Of a DNA stretch of 44,150 nt, positions 1 to 9,334 are shown piece by piece; positions within the stretch are counted from its first letter, which is position 1; each line of letters begins with the position of its first letter. Source of the DNA: Saprospiraceae bacterium (GTDB lineage Bacteria; Bacteroidota; Bacteroidia; Chitinophagales; Saprospiraceae); NCBI GenBank assembly GCA_016717145.1, contig JADKGD010000014.1, forward strand, positions 1-44,150. Direction: 5' to 3'. Both the position numbers and the translations under genes were made by a program. Under the pieces are notes generated by a model that saw nothing but the letters and a program-made list of their open reading frames with translations, ran no database searches and had not been told where the DNA came from.

Positions 1-1551
1 CTTTTGTAAACATTAAAAAATTTTAATTTTTTCGTGCATTCAAGATCACTAAGTAGTCTCCTATAAGAAAGAGCCCTGGGTTTTTTAATACATTGGGCAA
101 TACTAAGTTTTGGAATGATGCTTCGGGACAACTCTTTTCCTGAGGGCCGATCATCGTATTATAACCCTGAGGTAAAGTTCTAATAAAATCAAGGAGCAAA
201 ATTTTCGCATACACTACTCACTTTTTAACATGTCAATATCCAAACCCAGCGATAAATTGTCCATTATGCTTCCTCTAAATAGCTCTGTCTTCTGATACAC
301 ACAACGATATCACCTGTCTGAGATGTGCAAGATTATAATTCTTTAATAGGAAGGTCATCATATGTAATCGAACCTCTGTCAGGGCTATATAAACCCGTCA
401 ATAACTCCACAAAGTAGATTTTCCCGAAGTGTTTGATCCTGGAGATGCAAATTCTTTCGTTCGCAAACATCTCCAAAGGGGTTAACCCACTAACGCTATC
501 AAATGCTGCGTCTTTATATCTGAAAAATATATCATTCATCCCAACTGCCAAACCTTTGTTGATGCTGTTCTTCAGGTGTATCCGCCTTTCATATTCTAAC
601 CGCATGTCTGTAACTCTATGACCTTTTTTCGATCGAAGTAAGCAAATCATATACTGATTCGAGACTTAGAAGCAATTTTTCCGATTGAGGCGATGAGCAA
701 TAACACAATGATCTCAGAGGCAACAAACTGTCCTATATTTATTTGTTGGTTGAATACCAGTATAACGCCCATAAAAAGAAAGCTTGATGGCAACAAGTAT
801 TTTAAATATGATAAATAAGTAATATTGTCTGACCAATATGTTAAAATGTTCATCTCTGGCGGTCAAACAAGATTCTACAAGTGAATTCTGTCTTTATTAT
901 GGTATAGGAGATGCACTTGTGAATTTAAAGGTATTACTGGTTTTAGCAACCCCTTCCAACCAGAAAGCAACCTTGTATTTATATTTTGACTCAACCACAC
1001 TTGATCTTAACTCGTTGACAACGTTATTTCCAATCACAAAAACCAGACCTATTAAATTAAGACTGAACAGTGAGTAAAAATGGATGATAAATGATAAAGA
1101 ATCAATCCAAAAATGATCTGGAGCCCGAAGTCAGAAAAGGTCGATCAGTATCTTTGACACACCTTTTTGTATTGAAATGGTATCAAAAAATCTATTCACA
1201 ATTCAGGAGGATAATGATCATATAGGGCTTTTGTTTTAATCAAGGTAGCCGATAGGTAAATTCAAAAGCTGATCTGGCGAAAATATCTTTTTGTAAATCT
1301 TCCGTTATCCTTAATTGCATGATCTGCAAAAAACCATTGAAGGTATATCCGAAAATTACGATGCTGACTAAAAGTATCCATGAGGCAGACACTTCACCTC
1401 CCTGAATAAGATTGATGATAGCTTGTATGCCGAGTGGTAGCGATAAAGAAATGATACCGCTGACTATGGCAAATATATATAGATTTTTAATGGCTTTGCC
1501 GTTTGGGGCAAGCATCCTAAAAAACCGTTGAAGAGGAGTGAGCATAATCAT
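1..1551 (-). pseudogene. Broken ABC exporter (membrane domain plus ATPase), cut by window edge
   Basis: Parts of one exporter-type ABC protein are readable on the minus strand in several frames. 1240-1551 holds the N-terminus, with hydrophobic helices after an LTPLQRFFRML start. 647-853 holds later membrane helices. 333-650 holds the start of the nucleotide-binding domain (LTGLYSPDRGSITYDD). 23-214 holds sequence around the signature (RTLPQGYNTMIG). A Walker A reading GSNTSGKST exists near 405-440, but only in a frame different from its flanks, so at least two compensating indels surround it. The signature LSGGQ cannot be read intact in any frame. The gene starts 11 bases after the TetR-like gene, so the two probably formed an operon. 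Exporters of this kind next to a TetR regulator are common in Bacteroidota and usually precede HlyD and TolC genes, which would lie outside the window. Substrate unknown. It is either a decayed gene or poor sequence at a contig end. Confidence 0.7.
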
Positions 1552-1561
1552 TTATCTTTTT

Positions 1562-2228
1562 TTAATTGATTAAAACCAGTTCTTTATAAAATTTTAAGAC
1601 GGTACGATCTCCGTATGTGTTGTCAGTAAGCGAAGGCAAATGTTGTGCAAAAATAGTTGATGGTGAATACCCTTCTATCACAGTAGAAATTAACATAGTT
1701 CGGATATTTATGACAGCTTATCTCTAGTATGATATCGCTTATTTTTGAGACTAGTTTTTTGTAATTTGCATATGCACCATGATTGTTAAGAGAATCCACA
1801 CCTTTGTTGAGAAACGCTTTTGAGGATCTGTACAAATGATGCCAAACAATTTTAAAATCTACCTGGTCCCGGGTGCTTTTGAAATCATCATTTGAAATCG
1901 TTAATACTTCAATGGCATTGCTGAGTCTTCTCACAGGGTCCGAAATATTAGCATTCCTTAGGACTAACTGGTATTCTACCCAGCCCCAATATAAAGAAGA
2001 CAGGTATAATAATAATTTATGTTTGTTATCAAAATACCGATAAACAGAAGCTTCAGAAGATTGGATTTCCTGACTAAGTTTTTTAAAAGTAAACTCTTCA
2101 AAACCTAATTTGTCGATCATATCAATACTTTGCTTGAGGATATTTCTGCAGGGGACACTTGATTCCAGGATCTTTGAGGTAAATGCCCTTATTGATGTTA
2201 GCTACAAATCTGATAAATCAAATTCCAT
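1562..2228 (-). CDS. TetR-family transcriptional regulator, frameshifted at both ends
   Basis: The central part (1623-2120) contains a TetR-type helix-turn-helix: FEEFTFKKLSQEI followed by SEASVYRYFDNKHKLL. Upstream, the frame holding NINKGIYLKDP (about 2165-2205) joins the helix-turn-helix frame after one extra G near 2169, so the true N-terminus lies above 2120. A clear ATG in the right frame is not visible; an ATG at 2228 would need a further indel. Downstream, the homologous tail (FAQHLPSLTDN ... FYKELVLIN) runs in another frame to a TAA at 1562-1564, giving a protein of about 215 residues, normal for the family. It probably controls the ABC exporter that starts 11 bases downstream. The ligand cannot be inferred. 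Confidence 0.75.
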
Positions 2229-2482
2229 AAATTAGTAAAATTAACATTAATGATAGTAATACTACTGTAAACGTTATTATCACTATTATTGTTTCTGAAA
2301 ATAAATTTTTATTTTAAATAAAGTTTAGAACTGTTATTTAGGCATATAAGAATATGGAGTACTTCGCTGTAAGCATAATTAATAAAATTGTGTATCACCT
2401 GTAAAAAGGTAATAAAAGTTAAATCGTTGATTATTTATAATAATAAATATTGAAATTGATTATTATTATAAAATAAAATTCT

Positions 2483-2490
2483 TACGTTTG
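2483..2490 (+). promoter_or_regulatory. Candidate Bacteroidota -7 promoter box
   Basis: TACGTTTG matches the TAnnTTTG -7 consensus of the Bacteroidota housekeeping sigma factor. It lies about 100 bases before the secreted-protein start at 2595, in a very AT-rich stretch (2205-2594) with no other gene. No -33 TTTG at ideal spacing is visible, so this is a candidate only. Confidence 0.4.
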
Positions 2491-2594
2491 TAACAATAAT
2501 TTTATGGTGAACCGTTCAAATCAACCGATAGACTATGTCATCATTACCCGTCAGTACATTTAAATTTTTTAATAACCAACAAACAACACACAAC

Positions 2595-3407
2595 ATGAAA
2601 ACATTTCGTTTTTTATTTTATTGTAATGTTTTACTTAACGGCACCAAATGTAAATGCCCAAGCTGTAGCCGCAGAACCTTTACGTTATACACAATATTCC
2701 TATATGAAGGTCAAACCGGGAAAGTGGGCAGATTATCTTAAATGTGAAAAAGCATGGAAAAAAATCCACCTTGGCAATAAGAATGCGGGCAAACTTGAAG
2801 ATTGGTCTATTGCAGAAGTTTTGTCCCCATCTGGTGCAAACTCTGAGTATGACTTTGTAACCAGGAATACTTATACTGTTGACCAATATGCAGCATCTTT
2901 TACAGGGAATTATTTTCCTGAAAACTGGCAATCATTGCTGACCATTGATGAGATTGATTTAGTGTTGCGTACAGAAGAATTCAGAACCCTTGTTAAAAAC
3001 GAAACATGGACCATTACCCATTCAATTTGGTCAGCTGATGCAACTTCTTAGCGAAGGTTTTTGTCTTCAATTTCTTTTCTGTTCCTAATGGTAATACTGA
3101 TGCACATACAAAGGTTGAGGTTGATCTTTGGAAACCCGTTCATGATTACAGGGTTAAAACCGGCACAATGAAGGGATGGTTATTGCTCGATATGGTTATG
3201 CCTTTTGGTGCATCACAGCCTTATAGTCAGGCAAGTATCGACGCTTATTCAGATATGAAACAATTCTTACAACCATGGAGCAATGACAGTATTAAAAAAG
3301 TACATCCTGACAAAACAGCTGCTGCTATCTTTAAACAAACCAGTGATGTATGTACCATTGTGAAGGGAGAAGTTAGAATGTTGGTAGATAGATTGGAATG
3401 GAAGTAA
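2595..3407 (+). CDS. Secreted protein, possible dimeric alpha/beta-barrel fold, two frameshifts
   Basis: I place the start at the ATG at 2595 (MKTFRFLF). A hydrophobic signal peptide follows and continues in a second frame through FYLTAPNVNAQ, so a one-base indel in the T-rich run near 2615-2625 is likely. The mature part (YTQYSYMKVKPGKWADYL ... LEDWSIAEVLSP ... EYDFVTRNTY) resembles the layout of antibiotic-biosynthesis-monooxygenase-like or NIPSNAP-like dimeric barrels. That is a fold impression, not a firm match. A second break at about 3050 separates the C-terminal half, which resumes as LAKVFVFNFFSVPNG and ends VDRLEWK at 3407. The reconstructed length is about 270 residues. It stands alone with a candidate promoter upstream and the palindrome array directly after it. 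Function unknown. Confidence 0.6.
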
Positions 3408-3478
3408 TACCAGAATGTCAGCCCTCCGGGCTTTTACATTGTGCTTGAGACATGTTTTGTCAGCCTTGTAGTCTCACC

Positions 3479-3511
3479 AAAATACCAGCCCAAAGGGCTG
3501 GTATTTTTTTT
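3479..3511 (+). terminator. Perfect 13-bp hairpin with T-tract
   Basis: Bases 3479-3491 and 3495-3507 pair perfectly around a 3-base AAA loop (core ACCAGCCC/GGGCTGGT). The T-run extends to 3511. It lies about 70 bases after the secreted-protein stop at 3407 and looks like an intrinsic terminator. Because the stem is A/T at its ends it could act in both directions. It appears to be a specialised copy of the palindrome-array core. Confidence 0.6.
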
Positions 3512-4211
3512 GTAACTGTCATGATATCACCAAAATACCAACCTTCTGGGCTTTGCTGCAATTAAAACATGACACAAAGCCCCATAGGGGCGTCATTTTG
3601 GAAAAAGCAACTAAATAGGCTACCACAAAGCCCCAAAGGGGCGACATTTCTTATGTCCAACAGTTATGCACAGTATCACCAAAATGTCAGCCATCCGGGC
3701 TTTGCCATGTGCTTGTTTCACGAAAATACCAGCCTTCTGGGCTTTGCTTCAATTATTGCGTATCACAAAGCCCCATAGGGGCGTCATTTTGGAAAAAGCA
3801 ACTAAATAGGTTACACAGAAAAGCCCCAAAGGGGCGACATTTCTTATGTCCAACAGTTATGCGCAGTATCACCAAAATGTCAGCCCTCCGGGCTTTGCCA
3901 TGTGCTTGTTTCACCAAAATATCAAGACTCTGGGCTTTGCTGCAAATATAGCGTACCATAAAGCCCCATAGGGGCGTCATTTTGGAAAAGCAACTAAATA
4001 GGTTACCACAAAGCCCCAAAGGGGCGACATTTCTTATGTCTGACAGTTAGGTGCAGTTTCACCAAAATGTCAGCCCTTTGGGCTTTGCTGCAAATATAGC
4101 GTACCATAAAGCCCCATAGGGGCGTCATTTTGGAAAAGCAACTAAATAGGCTACTACAAAGCCCCATCGGGGCGACATTTCTTACGTCTGACAGTTAGCC
4201 GCAGTCTCAAT

Positions 4212-4243
4212 CCCCCCCGCGGGGGGCCGCGCGGGCCGGGGGC
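4212..4243. other. 32-base all-G/C tract inside the palindrome array
   Basis: A run made only of C and G (starting CCCCCCCGCGGGGGG) interrupts one array unit between GTCTCAAT and TAGAATGTCAGCC, exactly where sibling units read CTCACCAGAATGTC. Nothing else in this AT-rich window resembles it. It is either a local sequencing or assembly artefact or an unusual insertion. Confidence 0.7.
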
Positions 4244-4962
4244 TAGAATGTCAGCCCTCCGGGCTTTACTATGTGTTTGTCTCACCAGAATATTAGCCTT
4301 CCGGGCTTTGCTGCAATTATAGCGCACCACGAAGCCCCATCGGGCGACAATTTCTTACGTCTGACAGTTAGCCGCAGTCTCACCAGAATGTCAGCCCTCC
4401 GGGCTTTACCATGTGTTTGTCTAACCAGAATATTAGCCTTCTGGGCTTTGCTGCAATTATAGCGCACCACGAAGCCCCATCGGGGCGACAATTTCATATG
4501 TCTGCTGACAGTTAGCCGCAGTCTCACCAGAATGTCAGCCCTCCGGGCTTTACCATGTGTTTATCTCACCAGAATATTAGCCTTCTGGGCTTTGCTGCAA
4601 TTATAGCGTACCACAAAGCCGGGCGACATTTCTGATGTCTGACAGTTAGCCGCAGTCTCACCAGAATGTCAGCCCTCTGGGCTTTACCAGTGTTTGTCTA
4701 ACCAGAATATTAGCCTTCGGGCTTTGCTGCAATTATAGCGCACCACGAAGCCCCATCAAGGCGACAATTTGGAAAAGCAACTAAATAAACCACCCAAAAG
4801 CCCCATCTGGGCGACATTTCTTATGGCTGAAACTTAGACGAAGATAACTTAAATTTTATCAAATATTTACAATATATTTGTCATTAAATCTTTAAAGTTT
4901 TGTTAAGGTAATAAACCTATACAAGATGAATTGGTCAAAGAATTATTATTAACCCTTTAAAT

Positions 4963-5375
4963 ATGAATATCATGAATATTTCTTTCAAATCTGTTTTACT
5001 TTTATCAATGCTTGTTTATGTGACACTTGCTTCATTACTGCAGTTGATATTAATAGGTGGGAAAAACTAGGAGAGCGAAAGGTTAACCTAGGACTGGATC
5101 ATGACCAAATACTTGTTGGAGTCGGAGATGGAAAGTTTGCAAAACTAAAAATTATTGTCAGAAACTCAGGTATCAATTTGCACAAAATGGTCGTGCATTA
5201 TGGCAACGGCGATAAGCAGGACATCAATATTAGGGAAGACATTCAGAAAGGTGGGGAAAGTCGGGTAATTGATTTGGAAGGAGTGAGAAGAGTGATAACA
5301 AAAGTCGATTTCTGGTACGACACAAAAGGGCTCATAAATGACAAAGCTATCGTAGAATTATGGGGTAGACATTAA
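4963..5375 (+). CDS. Secreted DUF2541-like protein, one frameshift
   Basis: The start (MNIMNISFKSVLLLSML) gives a signal peptide with LVYVTLAS before the mature region. The frame breaks near 5035-5042 and resumes as AVDINRWEKLGERKVNLG, then LDHDQILVGVGDG, HKMVVHYGNG, SRVIDLEG and WYDTKG, ending VELWGRH at 5375. This WEKLG ... VHYGNG ... RVIDL ... FWYDT order is characteristic of the small DUF2541 proteins (the E. coli YaaI family), secreted and without known activity. Reconstructed length is about 137 residues, normal for the family. No operon partner: the array lies upstream and convergent genes lie downstream. I am fairly sure of the family and cannot assign a function. Confidence 0.65.
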
Positions 5376-5409
5376 TATGATTAAATTTAGGAAGGATAGG
5401 GTACAACAT

Positions 5410-5643
5410 TTAATTATGTATCCTGTCCTTTAAATTTTGAATAAAACCAGGTGAAACTGAAGGTCTTTTGACATTGTTTTTAACAAAATCCCGAAAGTCT
5501 TTTTCTCTGTTGAATATTTTATTTGTTCTAGGATCAGAGGCAACTCTTTGCATTAAATCCTGATAATCTGCAGAAGGTAATTCATTATCCAAAAACAGAT
5601 TGATTTGCTTCTTCAGTGACATTCCGGTGTTAAAATCTCTCAT
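5410..5643 (-). CDS. Small anti-sigma-factor-like protein
   Basis: This 77-residue protein follows the ECF sigma gene by 39 bases on the same strand. That position, together with the sequence (LKKQINLFLDNELPSADYQDLMQRVASDP), suggests an anti-sigma or sigma-associated protein. The DNELP segment resembles the helix of zinc-binding anti-sigma domains. However, the family's His and paired Cys residues are absent: the protein has no cysteine at all and no membrane helix. If it binds the sigma factor it does so without zinc and in the cytoplasm. The function rests mainly on gene order. Confidence 0.6.
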   Translation of the reverse strand: MRDFNTGMSLKKQINLFLDNELPSADYQDLMQRVASDPRTNKIFNREKDFRDFVKNNVKRPSVSPGFIQNLKDRIHN

Positions 5644-5682
5644 GACAAAACTTTTATCTTTTATTCTTTTAAATTATATTTG

Positions 5683-6342
5683 CTATTCTTCTTCCTGATC
5701 AATTTGCTCATTTTTTAAGCCTCTCATGTCTTTATATCCCATTTTGAGTGCATATTTTTTAAGCTTATCTTTAAGCATATTTCTGGCTCTGAAAAGTCTG
5801 GATCTTACAGTACCTATTGGCAAGTCCAAAATTTTGGCGATCTCTTCGTAAGAAAAACTGTCAATATCACAAAGTAGGATGACTTCCCTGAATTCCAATG
5901 GCAAAGCATTGATAGCGAGAGTAACCTCATCACCCATGGTATTATCAAAAATCTCTTGTCTCAGATCAGTAAAGGCAGCATATTTTGGTTCCTCACCTTC
6001 TTTAAAACTAATGACCTCATCTATGTCTACCTTCGTAGGACGCTTTACTTTTTTACGGTATTCATTTATGTAAGCGTTCTTAAGTATCTTAAACAACCAA
6101 GCCTTTGCATTAGTTCCCTCATCGTAATTTTCTATAAATTTATGCGCTTTTAAGTACGTTTCCTGTACCAAATCATCTGCATCTTCTTCATTGTAAGATA
6201 GGTGATATGCAAACGTTTTTAATGCATCCATGTGGGGAAACAACTCTTCTTCAAATATCTTCTGACTCTTACTTTTTGACACTATTTGTAAAATATTTGG
6301 CAAAAGTAGCATTTTTTGATAAATCGTTATCGAATTTGACAT
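5683..6342 (-). CDS. ECF-type sigma-70 RNA polymerase sigma factor
   Basis: A 219-residue sigma factor of the extracytoplasmic-function class. Region 2 is visible as LSYNEEDADDLVQETYLKAHKF with the core-binding helix. Region 4 is visible as LPLEFREVILLCDIDSFSYEEIAKIL followed by the DNA-recognition helix (LPIGTVRSRLFRARNML). The linker between them is long and acidic. ECF factors in this phylum usually begin close to the SKSKSQKIFEEE segment, so a GTG at 6282 is a plausible alternative to the ATG at 6342; the extra N-terminal 20 residues look unlike the family. The anti-sigma-like gene follows at once. Target promoters cannot be read from this window. Confidence 0.9.
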   Translation of the reverse strand: MSNSITIYQKMLLLPNILQIVSKSKSQKIFEEELFPHMDALKTFAYHLSYNEEDADDLVQETYLKAHKFIENYDEGTNAKAWLFKILKNAYINEYRKKVKRPTKVDIDEVISFKEGEEPKYAAFTDLRQEIFDNTMGDEVTLAINALPLEFREVILLCDIDSFSYEEIAKILDLPIGTVRSRLFRARNMLKDKLKKYALKMGYKDMRGLKNEQIDQEEE

Positions 6343-6516
6343 AATTGTTATGTCTTGAAATCGATTTCAGAAAAGGAAACCTCCTGACTTGCAGTAAATA
6401 TGTTTCGACAAATTTGATACTACCCACTTCACCAAAGTATATCTTTTAAAAATATATTAATATAAAATAAACTTATTTGAAATTCTAAACTATATTTATA
6501 CAAATTTAATATAGCC

Positions 6517-8271
6517 ATGAGTGATTTTTACATAAATATAAAGGCAGACAAAAGTATTACATATGACGCTATTGTTGTGGGTTCCGGTATCAGTGGCGGA
6601 TGGGCCGCAAAGGAATTGACTGAAAAAGGCCTAAATGTCCTGATGATAGAACGAGGACCTAAACACGAACATATAAAAGATTATAAAACAGCTTCTCTTG
6701 ATCCATGGGAATTTGAACATCGTGGTCGCACTACCAATAAGGAAAGAGAAGATTTTCCGGTCATACATCGAGGGTGGGCTGCCAGTGAAACTGTGATGGA
6801 TTCATGGGCTAATGAAAAAGATGCACCCTATACAGAGATAAAACCATTTACTTGGTGGCGAAGCTACCGTATGGGAGGCAGAAGTCTTCTTTGGGGTCGA
6901 CAGAGTTACAGATGGAGTGAGATGGATTTTGAAGCGAATGCCAAAGATGGTATTGCCGTAGATTGGCCCCTTAGGTATAAGGATATCGCTCCTTGGTATG
7001 ATCATGTAGAAAAGTTCATTGGGGTTAGCGGTTCAAAGCAAGGCCTTCCACAATTGCCGGACGGTCAGTTTCAACCAGCGATGGATCTCAATATCGTGGA
7101 GAAAGAAATTGCTAAAAAATTCAAGAGCCACTATAATGGAAATAGACACTTATTCATAGGCAGGGTTGCCAATCTTACTTCAGACTTGCCCAATAGAGGA
7201 AAATGTCAATACAGAGCACGCTGCTGGGAAGGTTGTCCTTACGGTGGGTACTTTAGCACGCAATCGTCTACTTTACCAGCAGCAATGGCTACCGCAAATT
7301 ACACATTATCACCGACGCTATAGCTCAAATATTTTACAACAAGGACACAAAAAAGCAACGGGAGTAGAAATTCTGGTATTGAAGATAACAAAACCTATAC
7401 TTTTAAGAGTAAAATTGTTTTTGTATGTGCTTCAGCCCTCAATAGTACCTGGTTGCTTATGAATTCTGCCACAGAAATATGGCCAGATGGATTAGGTAGC
7501 AGCAGTAGTGAATTAGGCCACAATGTCATGGACCATCACTACAATCTGGGAGCCAGAGGCAAGGTAGAAGGTTTTGAAGATATGTATACCTATGGTCGTA
7601 GGCCCAACGGGTTCTATATTCCGAGATTTGTCAACATCAACGGTGATAAACGGGAATATCTCAGAGGCTTCGGATACCAAGGCGGAGCAAATCGGGAAGG
7701 GTGGTCTAGGGATGTTGCCGAACTTAATATTGGTGCAAACCTAAAAGAATCATTGAGCGAACCAGGATCATGGACTATTGGTGCGGGCGGCTTTGGTGAG
7801 ATATTACCTTACCATGATAACCGTATTTTACTAGACAAAAGGTATTATGATGCTGAAGGCAATGTTGTTACTGACCCATCCAAAGGAAAACAAAAAACGG
7901 ATAAATGGGGTTTGCCCATATTGGCAACAGATGCAGAGCTCAGGGAAAATGAAATAAAAATGAGAAAGGATATTGTCGAAGAAATGAAACAGATGTTCGA
8001 AATAGCGGGAGTAAAAGACGTCAAAACATGGGACAATGGGCATAATATCGGGCATGGTATCCATGAAATGGGTACGGCCAGGATGGGAAGAGATTCAAAA
8101 ACGTCAGTACTCAACGGCCATAATCAGGTGTGGGATGCGCTTAATGTATTTGTTACGGATGGAGCATGTATGACGAGCAGTGCATGTCAAAATCCTTCAC
8201 TTACATATATGGCCCTTACAGCCCGGGCAGCGGCGTATGCCGTAAATGAACTTAATAAACGAAATATCTAA
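6517..8271 (+). CDS. GMC-family FAD oxidoreductase, frameshifted in the middle
   Basis: The N-terminal half (6517-7323) starts with an FAD-binding Rossmann motif, VVGSGISGG (Gly22-Gly27), then a MGGRSLLWGRQSYRW segment typical of glucose-methanol-choline oxidoreductases and a Cys-containing stretch (CQYRARCWEGCPYGG). Between about 7310 and 7450 homology passes through at least three frames (IITDAIAQIFYN, KATGVEI, IEDNKTYTFKSKIVFVCAS). It then resumes to the C-terminal domain with HGIHEMGTARMG and SSACQNPSLTYMAL, ending at 8271. Full length is about 585 residues, as expected. One break lies in an A-run near 7350. The partner gene starts 14 bases later; such pairs oxidise sugars or alcohols in the periplasm and pass electrons to a cytochrome. 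Substrate unknown. Confidence 0.85.
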
Positions 8272-8285
8272 AATCCAATATTCTA

Positions 8286-8852
8286 TGGACAGAAGAACGA
8301 TCATAAAACAAATTTCGCTCATGACGGGCGTCGCTTTTATAGGTGGTGAACTATTTATCCAATCAGGGTGCAAAACAGAAAAAAGGCAGAAACACCTTCT
8401 ATTTTTCTGCTGAGCAGGTTTTATTGCTGGATGATGTAGGCGAGACTATCTTGCCACAAACCGATACACCAGGGCAAAGCTATTGGTATCGGAGCATTTA
8501 TAAAAAAATGGTGACTGATTGTTATAACCCGGACCAGCAAAAAATATTTATTGGTGGGTTGGATGCCATAAATGCTGATTTTGAAAAGAAATTTTCAATA
8601 CCTTTTTCTAAAGGGTCCATAATCCAGAGGGAACAATGTCTCAACCAAATCAATGCCACAATGATACAGTACAAAAAGGATAAAAAAGAAGAAGACCCGG
8701 ATCACTATTTCCTCATGATGAAGCAATTGACGATCCTCGGATATTTTACTTCCGAAGCCGGAGCCACTCAATCTCTTAGATATGTACCAGTACCCGAAAA
8801 ATATGATGGAAGTTATCCCTATAAGAAAGGGGATAAGGCCTGGGCGACTTAA
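8286..8852 (+). CDS. Gluconate 2-dehydrogenase subunit 3-like protein, one frameshift
   Basis: The likely start is the ATG at 8286 (MDRRTIIKQISLMTG). It gives a twin-arginine-like N-terminus and a lipobox-like QSGC at the end of the hydrophobic stretch. That frame stops near 8410; the body continues in the frame from 8343 (FSAEQVLLLDDVGETILPQTDTPG), so a one-base indel lies at about 8385. The region DDVGETILPQTDTPGA-like, followed by a helical domain, is typical of the small gamma subunit (subunit 3 family) that accompanies GMC dehydrogenases and helps their export. It ends GDKAWAT at 8852. The last 93 bases recur at 10005-10097. Confidence 0.8.
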
Positions 8853-8914
8853 AATTGAAAATCATCAATTCCACTGGCCAACCAGTGCCGATGTATGGCC
8901 ATCGAGCATCGGGA

Positions 8915-9009
8915 TCGCAGTTACAAACTGCGACCATCGCAAGCAGATCGATCGTCGCAGTTTGCAACTGCGATGCTATACATTTGAACGTCACAGTTTG
9001 TAACTGCGA
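8915..9009. repeat. Cluster of three CGCAGTT palindromes (family B)
   Basis: Perfect hairpins TCGCAGTT-ACA-AACTGCGA at 8915-8933 and TCGCAGTT-TGC-AACTGCGA at 8955-8973 are followed by a near-perfect copy at 8991-9009. The first two are separated by CCATCGCAAGCAGATCGATCG-like DNA (8934-8954), which reappears downstream at about 9740-9760. Short open frames over this region are by-products of the repeats. Confidence 0.85.
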
Positions 9010-9088
9010 TAACATACATCAGCAAATTTGGGACAGCAAGTGGGATATCTTTTTGATATTTCTAACATAAGAAACTTTTTCAACTAAT

Positions 9089-9105
9089 TTTTGGTTTTAC
9101 CAAAA
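9089..9105. promoter_or_regulatory. Perfect palindrome upstream of the VapBC-like pair
   Basis: TTTTGGT-TTT-ACCAAAA is a perfect 7-bp inverted repeat 68 bases before the antitoxin start. Type II antitoxin-toxin complexes usually repress their own promoter through such sites, so this is a candidate operator. No clear TAnnTTTG box was found beside it. Confidence 0.35.
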
Positions 9106-9172
9106 GGGTTACAAGTTTTTAATATACTACGTATTTATTAATAAGTTATTTATCAAAATCATAAAAAACACA

Positions 9173-9334
9173 ATGTCAATAACTGTAACATCAAAAGAAG
9201 ATAAACTTTTAATCGATAAAAAGTTGGATGATTTGGAGAAAAAAGGGAAATTTGATTCAAGAAAACATGTAGGTACGATTGAATTAAAGGAAAGTCCAAT
9301 CAAGATTCAAGAGAAAATGCGCGATGAATGGTGA
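9173..9334 (+). CDS. Small antitoxin of a VapBC-like pair
   Basis: A 53-residue frame beginning MSITVTSKEDKLLIDKK and ending KIQEKMRDEW directly precedes, and overlaps by 11 bases, the PIN-domain toxin gene. The size, charged helical sequence and C-terminal location relative to the toxin fit a VapB-type antitoxin. The C-terminal part would wrap around the toxin active site. No standard DNA-binding motif (ribbon-helix-helix or AbrB) is obvious, so the family is unassigned; identification rests on position and overlap. Confidence 0.65.
   Translation: MSITVTSKEDKLLIDKKLDDLEKKGKFDSRKHVGTIELKESPIKIQEKMRDEW

Larger units (their letters stand above)
3413..4830. repeat. Tandem array of about thirty alternating short palindromes (family A)
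   Basis: Roughly thirty imperfect copies of a core such as AATGTCAGCCCTCCGGGCTTT or its inverse AAAGCCCCAAAGGGGCGACATTT are packed into 1.4 kb. Each core is a GC-rich hairpin (AGCCC/GGGCT) with an AATGTC flank. Forward and inverse copies alternate in a higher-order unit: two forward hairpins, a spacer containing GCTGCAATTATAGCG, two inverse hairpins separated by AAAAGCAACTAAATAGG, then CTGACAGTTAGCCGCAGTC. The unit period is about 192 bases in the first part (compare 3625, 3817 and 4009) and about 145 later, where one hairpin is missing. The short open frames here are by-products of the repeat and show no protein character. Confidence 0.9.

Noticed and set aside
3569..4527. Open reading frames of 60-90 codons on both strands in the array
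   Set aside because: Their translations repeat the same array-derived phrases and have no protein character or ribosome binding site.
3413..4830. CRISPR array
   Set aside because: Repeats are short palindromes in alternating orientation; the spacers are conserved rather than unique, and no cas gene is present.
7340..7360. Programmed frameshift at the A-run in the GMC gene
   Set aside because: Other nearby breaks lack slippery sites, and GMC enzymes are not known to use recoding; an indel is simpler.
8776..9070. Small frames overlapping the end of the subunit-3-like gene and the family B hairpins
   Set aside because: They read the hairpin repeats (LQTAT-type phrases) and contradict the frame of the real gene.
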